This document shows, in pieces, positions 16,761 through 24,705 of a stretch of 64,000 nt of DNA; position 1 is the first letter of the stretch, and the number at the start of each line of letters is the position of its first letter. Source of the DNA: Acidobacteriota bacterium (lineage in GTDB: Bacteria; Acidobacteriota; Terriglobia; Acidiferrales; UBA7541). The stretch spans positions 236,287-300,286 of the forward strand of contig PMTV01000014.1 of the NCBI GenBank assembly GCA_003167215.1. Reading direction: 5' to 3'. The position numbers were made by a program, and so were the translations under genes. The notes under the pieces are model-generated. The model was not told the DNA's origin and did not search any database. It was given only the letters and a program-made list of their open reading frames with translations.

Positions 16761-17195
16761 ATGTTGAAAGAATTTAAAGAATTCGCGATGAAGGGCAACG
16801 TGCTGGACATGGCCATAGGCATAATCATCGGCGCCGCCTTCGGAAAGATCATCACCTCACTGGTAGGCGACGTCATAATGCCGCCGATTGGGCTTCTTCT
16901 TGGACGAGTCGATTTCTCCAGCTTATTTCTGAGCCTGTCACATACTCACTACGATTCACTGGCTGCTGCCAAAGCTGCGGGGGCCGTGACAATCAACTAC
17001 GGGTTGTTTCTGAACACCGTAATCGATTTTTTGATCGTGGCTTTCGTAATCTTCCTGGTGATACGCCAGGTGAATCGTTGGAAAAAGCCTGTTCCCGCTG
17101 CGGCGCCGGCGACCAAGGAATGCCCGTACTGCTTTTCTGCAATCCCGATCAAAGCCACGCGTTGCCCTAATTGCACTTCAGAGCTTCGAGCCTGA
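16761..17195 (+). CDS. mscL: Large-conductance mechanosensitive channel with zinc-ribbon tail
   Basis: Turgor-release channel of the inner membrane. The start [35 protein letters not shown] is the MscL signature with TM1; TM2 is at about 81-104 ([21 protein letters not shown]). An ATG 18 codons upstream is rejected because AAAGAGGA lies just before the chosen ATG. After the usual cytosolic helix region, residues 121-138 hold Cys121, Cys124, Cys135 and Cys138 in CPYC and CPNC knuckles, so a zinc ribbon is likely fused at the C-terminus. E. coli MscL has no such tail. Confidence 0.94.
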   Translation: MLKEFKEFAMKGNVLDMAIGIIIGAAFGKIITSLVGDVIMPPIGLLLGRVDFSSLFLSLSHTHYDSLAAAKAAGAVTINYGLFLNTVIDFLIVAFVIFLVIRQVNRWKKPVPAAAPATKECPYCFSAIPIKATRCPNCTSELRA

Positions 17196-17233
17196 ATATT
17201 CTCGGAAGAGCGGGCGCCCGTTCAACGGTCTTA

Positions 17234-19537
17234 TCAATTTGGTTTCGGCGGCAAATTTTTCGGGTCCGCCGGAGGATTCAGCCTGCGGGTCTGGATGTCC
17301 CGAAGATGCTGGCGAAGTCTTTCGAGCACCTCATCGCCTTGACCTTCCGCGATTTCCCGCTCCAGTTCGGTCAGCGCGAAATGAATGATGTCGTGATGGT
17401 GGAGTTCCTCGCCGGCCAGTTTTTCGCTGAACTTGAGCCACATCTTGTGCAGTACGTCAATTTCCTTGGGTGTAAGGCGAGGCGCGTGCGGCCCGAGGTA
17501 GAAGATATATTCCTGGCCCGCGGGCGTGAAAATCTCCAGGGCCAAGCGCGGCCGGGGTTCCGGCATGCGCTCCCAGGCTAATCCGATCTCGCGCGCCTGT
17601 TCCGTAACGGGCATCTTCGACGAGCTACCGCTCACAATCGTGCTCGACTGAAGGTTCATCGCCGTACGCAGAATGCCTTCCCACAAATCGTTGGCCGCGG
17701 CCACGGCCAGGCGCACCGGTTTTCCTTCTTTCTCCGCGATGGCGAGCACCTTGGTGAACAGCAACTGCTCGATGGTGCTGAAGAGTTGGTCGGGATCCAG
17801 ATCGTATTCGCCTGACGCCGCTCGCCGCAACATGCGCACGTGCAATACCACTATTTCCGCGTCCAGTCCTTTCACGCGCTTCAACGCAGCTTCCAAATGA
17901 TACAGCGCGTAGTAGGTGCTAACCGGAACAAGGATGCTTCCTGGAGCAACGCCCACGCTTGTGGGAGTCAGCTCGGCTTCCTGCGCAAGATTGAACTGAT
18001 CGAGTTCGACGTGAGCTGCGCCGGCCTGGCGCTTGTGCATTCGATGTTCGGAGATTTCAAAGACAGTGAACAGAATGAGAGTAAACGTAATTCCCGCCAT
18101 AGTGGCATCGGGTTTTGTAAATAGATTAATCACTGCGATCGAAAACAGAACCAGGGTGATTACTCCCAGTCCAATCGGAATTTCCACGCCGAAAATAACG
18201 GGATTGAGCGGCACACGATATTCGCGATCCTGGGGATGCGTGTAGCGCAGCACCAGAACCGCAATGCCTTTCATCGCAAAACTCCAGATCACGCCGAACG
18301 CGTAGAGGTTGCCCAGAAAGGTTACGTCGCCTCGGCTAGCCAGGATGGTGACGATCTGGAAGGCTACAATCATGTTGATGATGCGGTGAGTGGTTCCGAA
18401 GCGCGAGTGCGGGTGGCGGAACCAGTCGGTCAGCACTCCGTCTTCCGACACGCGGTTGAGCACTCCGTTCGAGCCCACAATCGCCGTGTTCACAGCCCCC
18501 GCAAGGATCAGAACACCCACGACCACGACGAACACATGAAACGCAAGCCGTACGGGAAAACTTCCGACCAGATGCATCGAGAGTCCGCCGATCAAGTTCT
18601 CGGTGAATTTTCCCCGCACGTTGTCCGGAATGATCATCACCGCGAAGAAGGAAACCAACGAGGTGAAAACCAGGCTGTAAATAAATATGATCAACCCGGC
18701 TTTTTTCAGGTTGGGCAGCTTGGGATGTTCAATTTCTCGATAGACCTGCGCGAGTGATTCTTCACCGCTCATAGCCAGCACGGAATGGCCCAGCCCGACA
18801 AAAATCGCAATCAGCGTGATCGTATGCGCCCATTGATAGCGATCCAGCCAGCCAAGCGACCCCTTGTCCAGCTTCATGTTCTGGGGCAGCGGCGCGGGAG
18901 GCAGATGCCAGCCGCTACGGGCATACAAAGTGTAGAAGCACCAGCTGATCAGAACGATCACCATGATGGTGGTGAGCTGCATGATCCGCAGCGCCTTGCC
19001 GCTGGATTCCGGCACGCCCTTGATATTTTCCCACCAGAAATAAAGCGTGATCGCGATGGCGACCGCTGCAGCGGTGCCGTTCACGTGAAGATGAATCGGA
19101 ATGTGAGCGTAAACGAATAATTCGTTTAGTACGCCGACCAGATATTGGCCCGCGGACACGCCGCTGATGGGCCCGGTAAGGACGTAATCAAACATCAGCG
19201 CTGAAACCGAGAACTTTGCCAGCGTTCCGCCCAGGGCTTCCTTCACCACGCGATACACGCCGCCCCGAACGAACATGCTGCAGCTCTCTACGTAAATCGC
19301 CCGTACTGAGTATGAAAACAGCATGATGCCAAGGATGAACCACGGAGCCGTCTTGCCGATGAACTGCTCTGCTTCGCCGCCGGCGTAATAAGCCGACGAC
19401 GCGAGGTCGTTCAAAACGATGGCTGCGGCCCGCCAGAAAGAAATGAACGCCAGCATGGCCGTAGTGGCCACGAGGACCTTGGCTACGGGGCGTACCCTAC
19501 CAGGTGTGAAAATGTGGCCGGTGGAGTCGGATGACAT
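17234..19537 (-). CDS. APC-family permease with C-terminal USP-like cytosolic domain
   Basis: A 767-residue transporter. The first about 500 residues hold 12 or so membrane helices of the amino acid-polyamine-organocation type (MLAFISFWRAAAIVLNDLASSAYYAGG, then FDYVLTGPISGVSAGQYLVG). The last about 240 residues are soluble and carry a USP-like pattern (PGSILVPVSTYYALYHLEAALKRVKGLDAEIVVLHVRM, IVSGSSS). Such APC plus USP fusions are known among cation or amino acid exchangers. The substrate is not evident. It is convergent with mscL. The start is uncertain because no Shine-Dalgarno is seen. Confidence 0.85.
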   Translation of the reverse strand: MSSDSTGHIFTPGRVRPVAKVLVATTAMLAFISFWRAAAIVLNDLASSAYYAGGEAEQFIGKTAPWFILGIMLFSYSVRAIYVESCSMFVRGGVYRVVKEALGGTLAKFSVSALMFDYVLTGPISGVSAGQYLVGVLNELFVYAHIPIHLHVNGTAAAVAIAITLYFWWENIKGVPESSGKALRIMQLTTIMVIVLISWCFYTLYARSGWHLPPAPLPQNMKLDKGSLGWLDRYQWAHTITLIAIFVGLGHSVLAMSGEESLAQVYREIEHPKLPNLKKAGLIIFIYSLVFTSLVSFFAVMIIPDNVRGKFTENLIGGLSMHLVGSFPVRLAFHVFVVVVGVLILAGAVNTAIVGSNGVLNRVSEDGVLTDWFRHPHSRFGTTHRIINMIVAFQIVTILASRGDVTFLGNLYAFGVIWSFAMKGIAVLVLRYTHPQDREYRVPLNPVIFGVEIPIGLGVITLVLFSIAVINLFTKPDATMAGITFTLILFTVFEISEHRMHKRQAGAAHVELDQFNLAQEAELTPTSVGVAPGSILVPVSTYYALYHLEAALKRVKGLDAEIVVLHVRMLRRAASGEYDLDPDQLFSTIEQLLFTKVLAIAEKEGKPVRLAVAAANDLWEGILRTAMNLQSSTIVSGSSSKMPVTEQAREIGLAWERMPEPRPRLALEIFTPAGQEYIFYLGPHAPRLTPKEIDVLHKMWLKFSEKLAGEELHHHDIIHFALTELEREIAEGQGDEVLERLRQHLRDIQTRRLNPPADPKNLPPKPN

Positions 19538-19665
19538 ACGCTATAGAGATGAGGAGGAGAACTATACGTTGAATTTATTGCAAAAACAAAGAGTTGCTCG
19601 TCCGGGATTTCTTACCCGGCGCGCGATCACGCTGCGAGGCCGGCCGCAAAGCCCTGACCTGCCCT

Positions 19666-20070
19666 TCAGGAAAGCTTTTCTACCGACGCCGGCCCAAACT
19701 CGCGCACGCAGGCCTCGCAAGGGCAGATTTCGCGCAAATGTTCGAAGCTGTAGATGCCCGTCGCGTGGCTGTCCGAAAATTCAATCTGGATTGCGTAGTT
19801 CCCTACTGCTATTGCGCTCTTGGCGGTCACGCGCGGCTTAAACATCGGCAGTACTGCACTGGGAGCGCTAGCTGCGCTCGGCGACGTCCCTATGCGAGCC
19901 TTCTTTTCGCGCTCGTCGTTACACAGCGCGCACGGACAGTGGTCTCGCAGATAGGGAAAATCGTAGCGGCTCGCGTGGCCGTCCGACCAGGTGACTTCGA
20001 CACCTTGGCCCGTCGATACGCGTACTTTCACGTCCATTGGCTTTTTTCGCAAATCGTGTGGTATCGGCAT
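19666..20070 (-). CDS. GBBH-like N-terminal domain (DUF971) protein
   Basis: A 134-residue protein with the signature WSDGHASRYDFPYLRDHCPCALC and, near the end, FEHLREICPCEACV, both typical of the DUF971/gamma-butyrobetaine hydroxylase N-terminal-like family. The CPCALC and CPCEAC motifs give paired Cys residues that could hold zinc or Fe-S. The protein is not a hydroxylase on its own. It lies about 50 bases downstream of the iron-transport ABC ATPase on the same strand, so it may be the last gene of that operon; DUF971 proteins have been linked with Fe-S handling. Confidence 0.85.
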   Translation of the reverse strand: MPIPHDLRKKPMDVKVRVSTGQGVEVTWSDGHASRYDFPYLRDHCPCALCNDEREKKARIGTSPSAASAPSAVLPMFKPRVTAKSAIAVGNYAIQIEFSDSHATGIYSFEHLREICPCEACVREFGPASVEKLS

Positions 20071-20122
20071 TTCTTTCTATTCTAGCAGACCCGCTTTGAC
20101 GTTTGATCTCAACGGAGCCGCG

Positions 20123-20800
20123 TCACAGTGAGGTTTTTAATGACGCCGGAACTTCCACCAACCTTCCATGCGCGAATGCGATGCGGCGATCGGCCAGGCG
20201 TCCGATGGAGGGCGCGTGCGTGACCATGAGAATAGTATGTCCTTCGCGGTGCAATTCGTGGAAGAGCTGGATCACGGTCTCCTCGTTGGCTTCATCCAGG
20301 TTTCCGGTAGGCTCGTCGGCGAGAATGAGCTTCGGATGATTGATCAGCGCCCGGGCAACAGCAACACGTTGCTGTTCGCCCCCGGAAAGTTTTCCAGGCA
20401 AATGCTCGACGCGATCGCCCAAGCCTACACGCTCGAGCGCTTCCCGCGCCTCTTTCTCATCGGTGCTGCTGTGAAAATATTGCGCCAGCATTACGTTTTC
20501 TAGCGCGGTCAGATAGGGCACCAAGTGAAATTGTTGAAAGATGAAACCAATCTTCTGCGCCCTGAAACGCGTAAGCCCGGATTCATCCAGCCGGCCAACG
20601 TCAATGGCATCCACAATCGCTTGCCCTGAAGTGGGCATATCGAGCCCGCCCAGAATATTTATCAGCGTGGTCTTTCCGGAGCCCGAGGGCCCCATGATGG
20701 CAATCCATTCGCCGGCTTCCACGCGGAACGACACGCCTGCGAGCGCGCAAACGTTTCCGAATTCCTTGCGCAGATTCTCGACTTGCACCAGAGTCGCCAC
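20123..20800 (-). CDS. ABC transporter ATP-binding protein (MacB/LolD type)
   Basis: A 225-residue ATPase. Walker [10 protein letters not shown], the Q-loop near [20 protein letters not shown], the signature [16 protein letters not shown] and Walker [14 protein letters not shown] are seen. This is the subgroup that works with MacB/FtsX-type permeases. A GTG start overlaps the stop of the preceding permease gene in TAGTG, so translation is coupled. It completes a four-gene operon led by the FTR1-type permease. In Campylobacter the P19 iron system has the same kinds of subunits. Confidence 0.92.
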   Translation of the reverse strand: MATLVQVENLRKEFGNVCALAGVSFRVEAGEWIAIMGPSGSGKTTLINILGGLDMPTSGQAIVDAIDVGRLDESGLTRFRAQKIGFIFQQFHLVPYLTALENVMLAQYFHSSTDEKEAREALERVGLGDRVEHLPGKLSGGEQQRVAVARALINHPKLILADEPTGNLDEANEETVIQLFHELHREGHTILMVTHAPSIGRLADRRIAFAHGRLVEVPASLKTSL

Positions 20801-21936
20801 TATTCCCCTCGAAAAATTACGGCCGGTTTCACTTTTCCCAGCAGCCGCAAAGGAAGCGCTCCGGCGAGCGCGACCGCAACCATAAGAGCGATAGTCAGCG
20901 GAAAGATTTCCCAGCGCAGCGAAATTGCCGTGCCAAAAACGCGCTGGCCCATCCAGCGCGAAAGTTCAATGCCCAGGATGGCGCCGACGAACCCTCCCGC
21001 CGCGCCAAGGACGCCCACTTCGGCCATAAACAATGTAACGATCCGCGCAATCGAGCCGCCCAGCGCCTTCATCAGTCCCACGTCCTGGCGCCTCTCCATC
21101 GCCAGGGCTGCCATCGTCGCAAGGACGCAAAGTGCCGTCAGTGCAAGAATCAGAACCACCATGGACCCGATCAGCAGCCGGATGCGATTTAGAAGATCAC
21201 CTTCGGCTTCGGTTACCTGGCGGATTGGCCGCACTTCGTAAGACGGCAGCGCAGCCGCCAGTCGCGCCGCAAATTCCGAGATGTTTTTAGCCGTTCCCCT
21301 GACGCTCAATTGCGCCAGACCGATCTGGCCCGGAAGTCCCGCGAGCCTCTGAACTTCAGCCAACCCCATGAAGACCTGATTGTCTTCCGCGCCGCCTGCA
21401 TCCACGATGCCGACCAGCGTAGCCTGTGTAGTTTTGCCCAAGTAAGACAAAAGGAGCGTGCTGCCCAGAGCGAGATGGAGTTGCCGCACGACGTTGCGCC
21501 CAACTATGCAAGGTATCTGATTCTCGTGAGACGGAGTCCACTGGCCCTCGATCCTCCACGCCGGCTCAAGCTCCGGCAGCTCTTCCAACTTTGTTCCGGC
21601 AACGACTACGGGCGTGTCCCCGGCCCGCTCGACAATGTAAAGAAAAGGCGCCGCCGCCACAACGGCTGGGTCCTTCAAGCTCTGAATTGCGGCGAATGCC
21701 TCGCTCTCATTCATAAGCGCAGCGGGAGCCGCCCCGTTGATTTGCGCATCGTGACCGGGCGAAATCACCAGGTTTGCACCCAGCATGCGAAATTCTTGGG
21801 TGAGCTTGCGCTCGATGTCGAATTCGAGATTCAGCAGGGCAGAAATCACCATCGCACCGCTTACCAGAGCCAGAATCGCGACGACCAGCCGCCCGCTGCT
21901 GCCGCGCAAGAGTTTCCAGAGCAAGCGCCAGAACAT
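20800..21936 (-). CDS. MacB/FtsX-type ABC permease, second of two
   Basis: A 378-residue permease with one N-terminal helix (LVVAILALVSGAMVISALLNLEF), a periplasmic MacB_PCD-like domain, and three C-terminal helices (MVVLILALTALCVLATMAALAMERRQDVGLMKALGGS, then LFMAEVGVLGAAGG and FPLTIALMVAVALAGALPL). The end reads PAVIFRGE. It starts within the stop of the larger permease in TAATG. The two permeases share the same topology and probably form a heterodimer with the ATPase. Confidence 0.9.
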   Translation of the reverse strand: MFWRLLWKLLRGSSGRLVVAILALVSGAMVISALLNLEFDIERKLTQEFRMLGANLVISPGHDAQINGAAPAALMNESEAFAAIQSLKDPAVVAAAPFLYIVERAGDTPVVVAGTKLEELPELEPAWRIEGQWTPSHENQIPCIVGRNVVRQLHLALGSTLLLSYLGKTTQATLVGIVDAGGAEDNQVFMGLAEVQRLAGLPGQIGLAQLSVRGTAKNISEFAARLAAALPSYEVRPIRQVTEAEGDLLNRIRLLIGSMVVLILALTALCVLATMAALAMERRQDVGLMKALGGSIARIVTLFMAEVGVLGAAGGFVGAILGIELSRWMGQRVFGTAISLRWEIFPLTIALMVAVALAGALPLRLLGKVKPAVIFRGE

Positions 21937-23258
21937 TACTCGCCCCGCAGAATCGGCGCCGGATTGAAGTGCGACGCACGCCGCAAAGGAATCAGACTGC
22001 CCACGAATGCCACGATTGCCGCAATGCCAAGAATCACCGGAAACAGAATCAGCCGCGGCGAAGCGGGCGTGCCAAACACGCTCGCGCCCAGGCTCCGTGC
22101 CAACGCCGCACCCACTACGAACCCGATGGCGCCCCCCGCAACCGCGAGCAGCAACTGTTCCGCGAGGAAAATCCCGGCAATCAGAGAGTTGGTCGCGCCC
22201 AACGCCTTCATCACGCCGATTTCCGCGCGCCGCTCAAGAACGGTGGTAGCCGATGTTGCCGCAACCGCCAGCGCCGCAGCGCCCAGCGCCGCGAGCGTAA
22301 CAATCCAAAGCAGAGTGCCTACGCGCGAGAGGATGCGCCCTTCCGTGTCCGCCACGCGGCGAATGGTGCGCACGTCCGTGCCGGGCAACACCGTTTTTAT
22401 TTGGAAGCTGATCGATGAAATGTAGGGCGAGCAGAACCAGCGATCGTATTCCGTCGGCGTCATTTTCAGCGGATCGCGTTCGGAAAAAGTGTCCGCCGGC
22501 TTGGTCAGCGCGCTTACAAAAAGCTGGCGAAATTGGCCTGGATGTCCCGATAATTTCTGCGCAATCGCGAGAGGCACGAGCAACGCCTTGTCCTCCGCGT
22601 CATCCGTGGACACGATACCCACTACTTTGAGAGCAATCGCTTGCGTTGTGCCGGGTTGGCCTTGCGCTGAGTCGCCAGGCGACCGGCTGGTTACGTAAAT
22701 GACCTTTCCGGCGGTCACACCCGGCATGGTCGCGGCCAGCGCAGAACCTATGACGCATTCATTTGCGTCATCGTGAAACCAGCGGCCCTGAACTTTCCAC
22801 CAGGGATGCGTGACGCTCAGGCCAGTCTTGAAGCTCGTGCCATCTGGGACGGACACGTTCTGCGCGTACCACGTCCCCACAATCATGGCGAGGATCGGAT
22901 CAGAGTTCTCAGATTGCTGAATCGTCGCGGGCACATCAAGGAACGGCGTGAATCCCAGAATATTGTGGCGCCAGAAAATTGTTTTCAGTTTTCCGAGGTC
23001 GGTTTCGCTGAGGTACGCGCCTTCGTTCACCGGCCGATAATCCACGCCGCCGATTTCGATGGGAAGCGTATCCGCTTGCGGTGTGACCAGCAGATTCGCA
23101 CCCAGGCTGCGAAATTCGCGTGCCAGGCGGTCGCCGACCTCAAGCGCAATAGTCAGCGTCGAGGTCGCCACGGCCATGCCCACGACCAGTGCAGCCGCAA
23201 CCAGGACTTTACGTCGCGGATTACGAACGAAGGATTCTCTTACCAGCCGGCCAAACAT
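21936..23258 (-). CDS. MacB/FtsX-type ABC permease, first of two
   Basis: A 440-residue permease resembling its partner: helix KVLVAAALVVGMAVATSTLTIALEVGDRL, a periplasmic domain of about 280 residues, and three C-terminal helices including RRAEIGVMKALGATNSLIAGIFLAEQLLLAVAGGAIGFVVG, ending PAPILRGE. The two share the motif around the last cytosolic loop (EIGVMKALG and DVGLMKALG). It begins three bases past the FTR1 stop, so the genes are tightly linked. The role is inferred from the FTR1 fusion: movement of iron or an iron-linked compound. Confidence 0.9.
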   Translation of the reverse strand: MFGRLVRESFVRNPRRKVLVAAALVVGMAVATSTLTIALEVGDRLAREFRSLGANLLVTPQADTLPIEIGGVDYRPVNEGAYLSETDLGKLKTIFWRHNILGFTPFLDVPATIQQSENSDPILAMIVGTWYAQNVSVPDGTSFKTGLSVTHPWWKVQGRWFHDDANECVIGSALAATMPGVTAGKVIYVTSRSPGDSAQGQPGTTQAIALKVVGIVSTDDAEDKALLVPLAIAQKLSGHPGQFRQLFVSALTKPADTFSERDPLKMTPTEYDRWFCSPYISSISFQIKTVLPGTDVRTIRRVADTEGRILSRVGTLLWIVTLAALGAAALAVAATSATTVLERRAEIGVMKALGATNSLIAGIFLAEQLLLAVAGGAIGFVVGAALARSLGASVFGTPASPRLILFPVILGIAAIVAFVGSLIPLRRASHFNPAPILRGE

Positions 23259-23261
23259 CGT

Positions 23262-24524
23262 TCAGGGGTGAATCGTAGAGACGGCATTGGCGAGCGCCGA
23301 AACATCCACGATCACTTGTCCCCCTTCTACACGGGATTTCACCGCAATCGGATTGCAACCGCCGGATTCTCCGATGGAAGGAATATAAATCGCCGCGCCG
23401 CAATTTCTGCAGATCACGTTCTGCCCTTCCTGGCGATAGCCGGCCGTGCCGCAGATCTGGCAAGCGTCCAGCGCCGCAGCGAAATCGCCGTTTTGTTTGT
23501 GGATCACCAGGAATCGGATTACGGTCCCGTTCACGTCCGCGGTATAAAAATGCAAACTCGAATCTGTAAGCTCGGAAAGCGGAATGTTTACCTGGCCGTT
23601 TTGCGCCACAAGCACCTGGGCACGCACCGGCGCCGTCACTGCCCGGGCATATACGTACTCGGCGGCGAAAGACAGAACGACGGCCACGCACAAGATAGCC
23701 GCCGCAAAACTCCAGCGCTTCTGACGCCGAAATTCCCACTCGCGCATCCGCCGATCGGCCGAATTCGCAGCTTCCGCAGGCGCGGGGCTCTTCGCGCTGA
23801 ACCACTCGCGCAGCACCGCGAGCGCGGCAACTCCCAGAATCACAACAAAGAAGAATACTTCGTTCCGCACGATGGGCCCTATTGTGGCCATTTCTCGTTT
23901 ACTTGACGGCAGCCACATGGCCTCGCTTAGTTCGTGCAGGCCGGTGAGCAAAAGCTGGAAAGCGACGACCATCAGAATCGTGCTGGTGGCCGTAAAAAAA
24001 CGATGAAGAGGTATTCGCAGGGTGCCTTGAAAAAAGAAAAGACCCACGGCCACCGCGATCGCGATTCCAAGCCCGGTTCCAATCCAGACTTGCACGCCCG
24101 CGCTGGAAAGCTCCACGGCACGAAGGATCAGAACTAGCTCTGCTCCTTCCCGCACCACCATCAGGAATATGAAGAATCCAATTCCCCAGCCGGCGGCGCG
24201 TGTGGACTGCTGCGCGTACGCTTCCACCCGTTGCTCGATGTGCTTCTTTAGGTGCCGCGCCACGCGGTTCATCCAGACGATCATGGTTACCACCAGAACG
24301 CCGGCCGCCAGCATCAGCAGCCCTTCAAAACCATCTTCGCTTACATGCCAGTGTTGCAAGAGCAATGCCGCGGCGATGCTGGCGGCGACAGCCAGGATCA
24401 CGCCCGCCCAGACATAGCTCGTAAGCGCGCGCCGCCCTGTACGATTCAGATAGACGAGGACGATACCGACGACGAGCGCGGCTTCGACGCCTTCACGAAG
24501 TGCGACAAGAAGAGCAGATAGCAT
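23262..24524 (-). CDS. FTR1-family iron permease fused to a DUF2318 Cys-rich domain
   Basis: An inner-membrane iron transporter of 420 residues. The two REXXE iron motifs are REGVE (10-14) and REGAE (125-129), set in seven hydrophobic helices of the FTR1 fold, which runs to about residue 260. After a linker and another helix near 275-290, the C-terminal 130 residues hold the DUF2318 Fe-S-like domain, with Cys355, Cys358, Cys372, Cys375 and Cys390 (CQIC, CRNC, GGCNPI). In Campylobacter the Ftr1, Cj1660 (DUF2318), two permeases and an ATPase are separate genes of the P19 iron system; here the first two are one gene. No P19 gene is seen. Confidence 0.92.
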   Translation of the reverse strand: MLSALLVALREGVEAALVVGIVLVYLNRTGRRALTSYVWAGVILAVAASIAAALLLQHWHVSEDGFEGLLMLAAGVLVVTMIVWMNRVARHLKKHIEQRVEAYAQQSTRAAGWGIGFFIFLMVVREGAELVLILRAVELSSAGVQVWIGTGLGIAIAVAVGLFFFQGTLRIPLHRFFTATSTILMVVAFQLLLTGLHELSEAMWLPSSKREMATIGPIVRNEVFFFVVILGVAALAVLREWFSAKSPAPAEAANSADRRMREWEFRRQKRWSFAAAILCVAVVLSFAAEYVYARAVTAPVRAQVLVAQNGQVNIPLSELTDSSLHFYTADVNGTVIRFLVIHKQNGDFAAALDACQICGTAGYRQEGQNVICRNCGAAIYIPSIGESGGCNPIAVKSRVEGGQVIVDVSALANAVSTIHP

Positions 24525-24607
24525 GGAATTCTAGTTGTAAACGTGTGTCAACTAGCATTCCCAGTGTATCTCAGCACAACGGCAACAGCAAGGGAATCCA
24601 GACCTTG

Positions 24608-24635
24608 TTCGCAGGCTCGCGCTTCCCTGTACAAT
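24608..24635 (+). promoter_or_regulatory. Possible promoter of the secretin gene
   Basis: TTCGCA at 24608-24613 and TACAAT at 24630-24635 are spaced by 16 bases, giving four and five matches to the two boxes. It is the only reasonable pair in the 180-base gap. The start site is inferred. Confidence 0.35.
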
Positions 24636-24664
24636 ATACGGGTAAGCTCGCAGCCCGCGCTCAA

Positions 24665-24696
24665 TCCTTGATAACTCAAGGAAGGGACGCAACGTC
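24665..24696 (+). promoter_or_regulatory. Two small hairpins in the secretin 5' leader
   Basis: TCCTTGA and TCAAGGA form a 7-bp stem with a TAAC loop, followed by GACG-CAA-CGTC, a 4-bp stem that ends 9 bases before the ATG. No clear Shine-Dalgarno is seen between it and the start. The leader may limit translation, but a known riboswitch is not supported. Confidence 0.35.
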
Positions 24697-24705
24697 TAAC
24701 CACTT

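Noticed and set aside
21310-22425. Plus-strand open frame of 371 codons
   Set aside because: It is antisense to the two permease genes, with Arg, Ala and Ser runs and no recognisable motif.
22773-23906. Long plus-strand open frame of 377 codons
   Set aside because: It lies fully opposite the ABC permease and FTR1 genes, has no ribosome site and shows Arg/His-rich shadow composition.
24665-24705. A GEMM (c-di-GMP) riboswitch before the secretin
   Set aside because: GGGACGCAACG resembles one piece of the GEMM core, but the 5' AGGGCAAACC part and the third stem are missing and the start codon follows at once.
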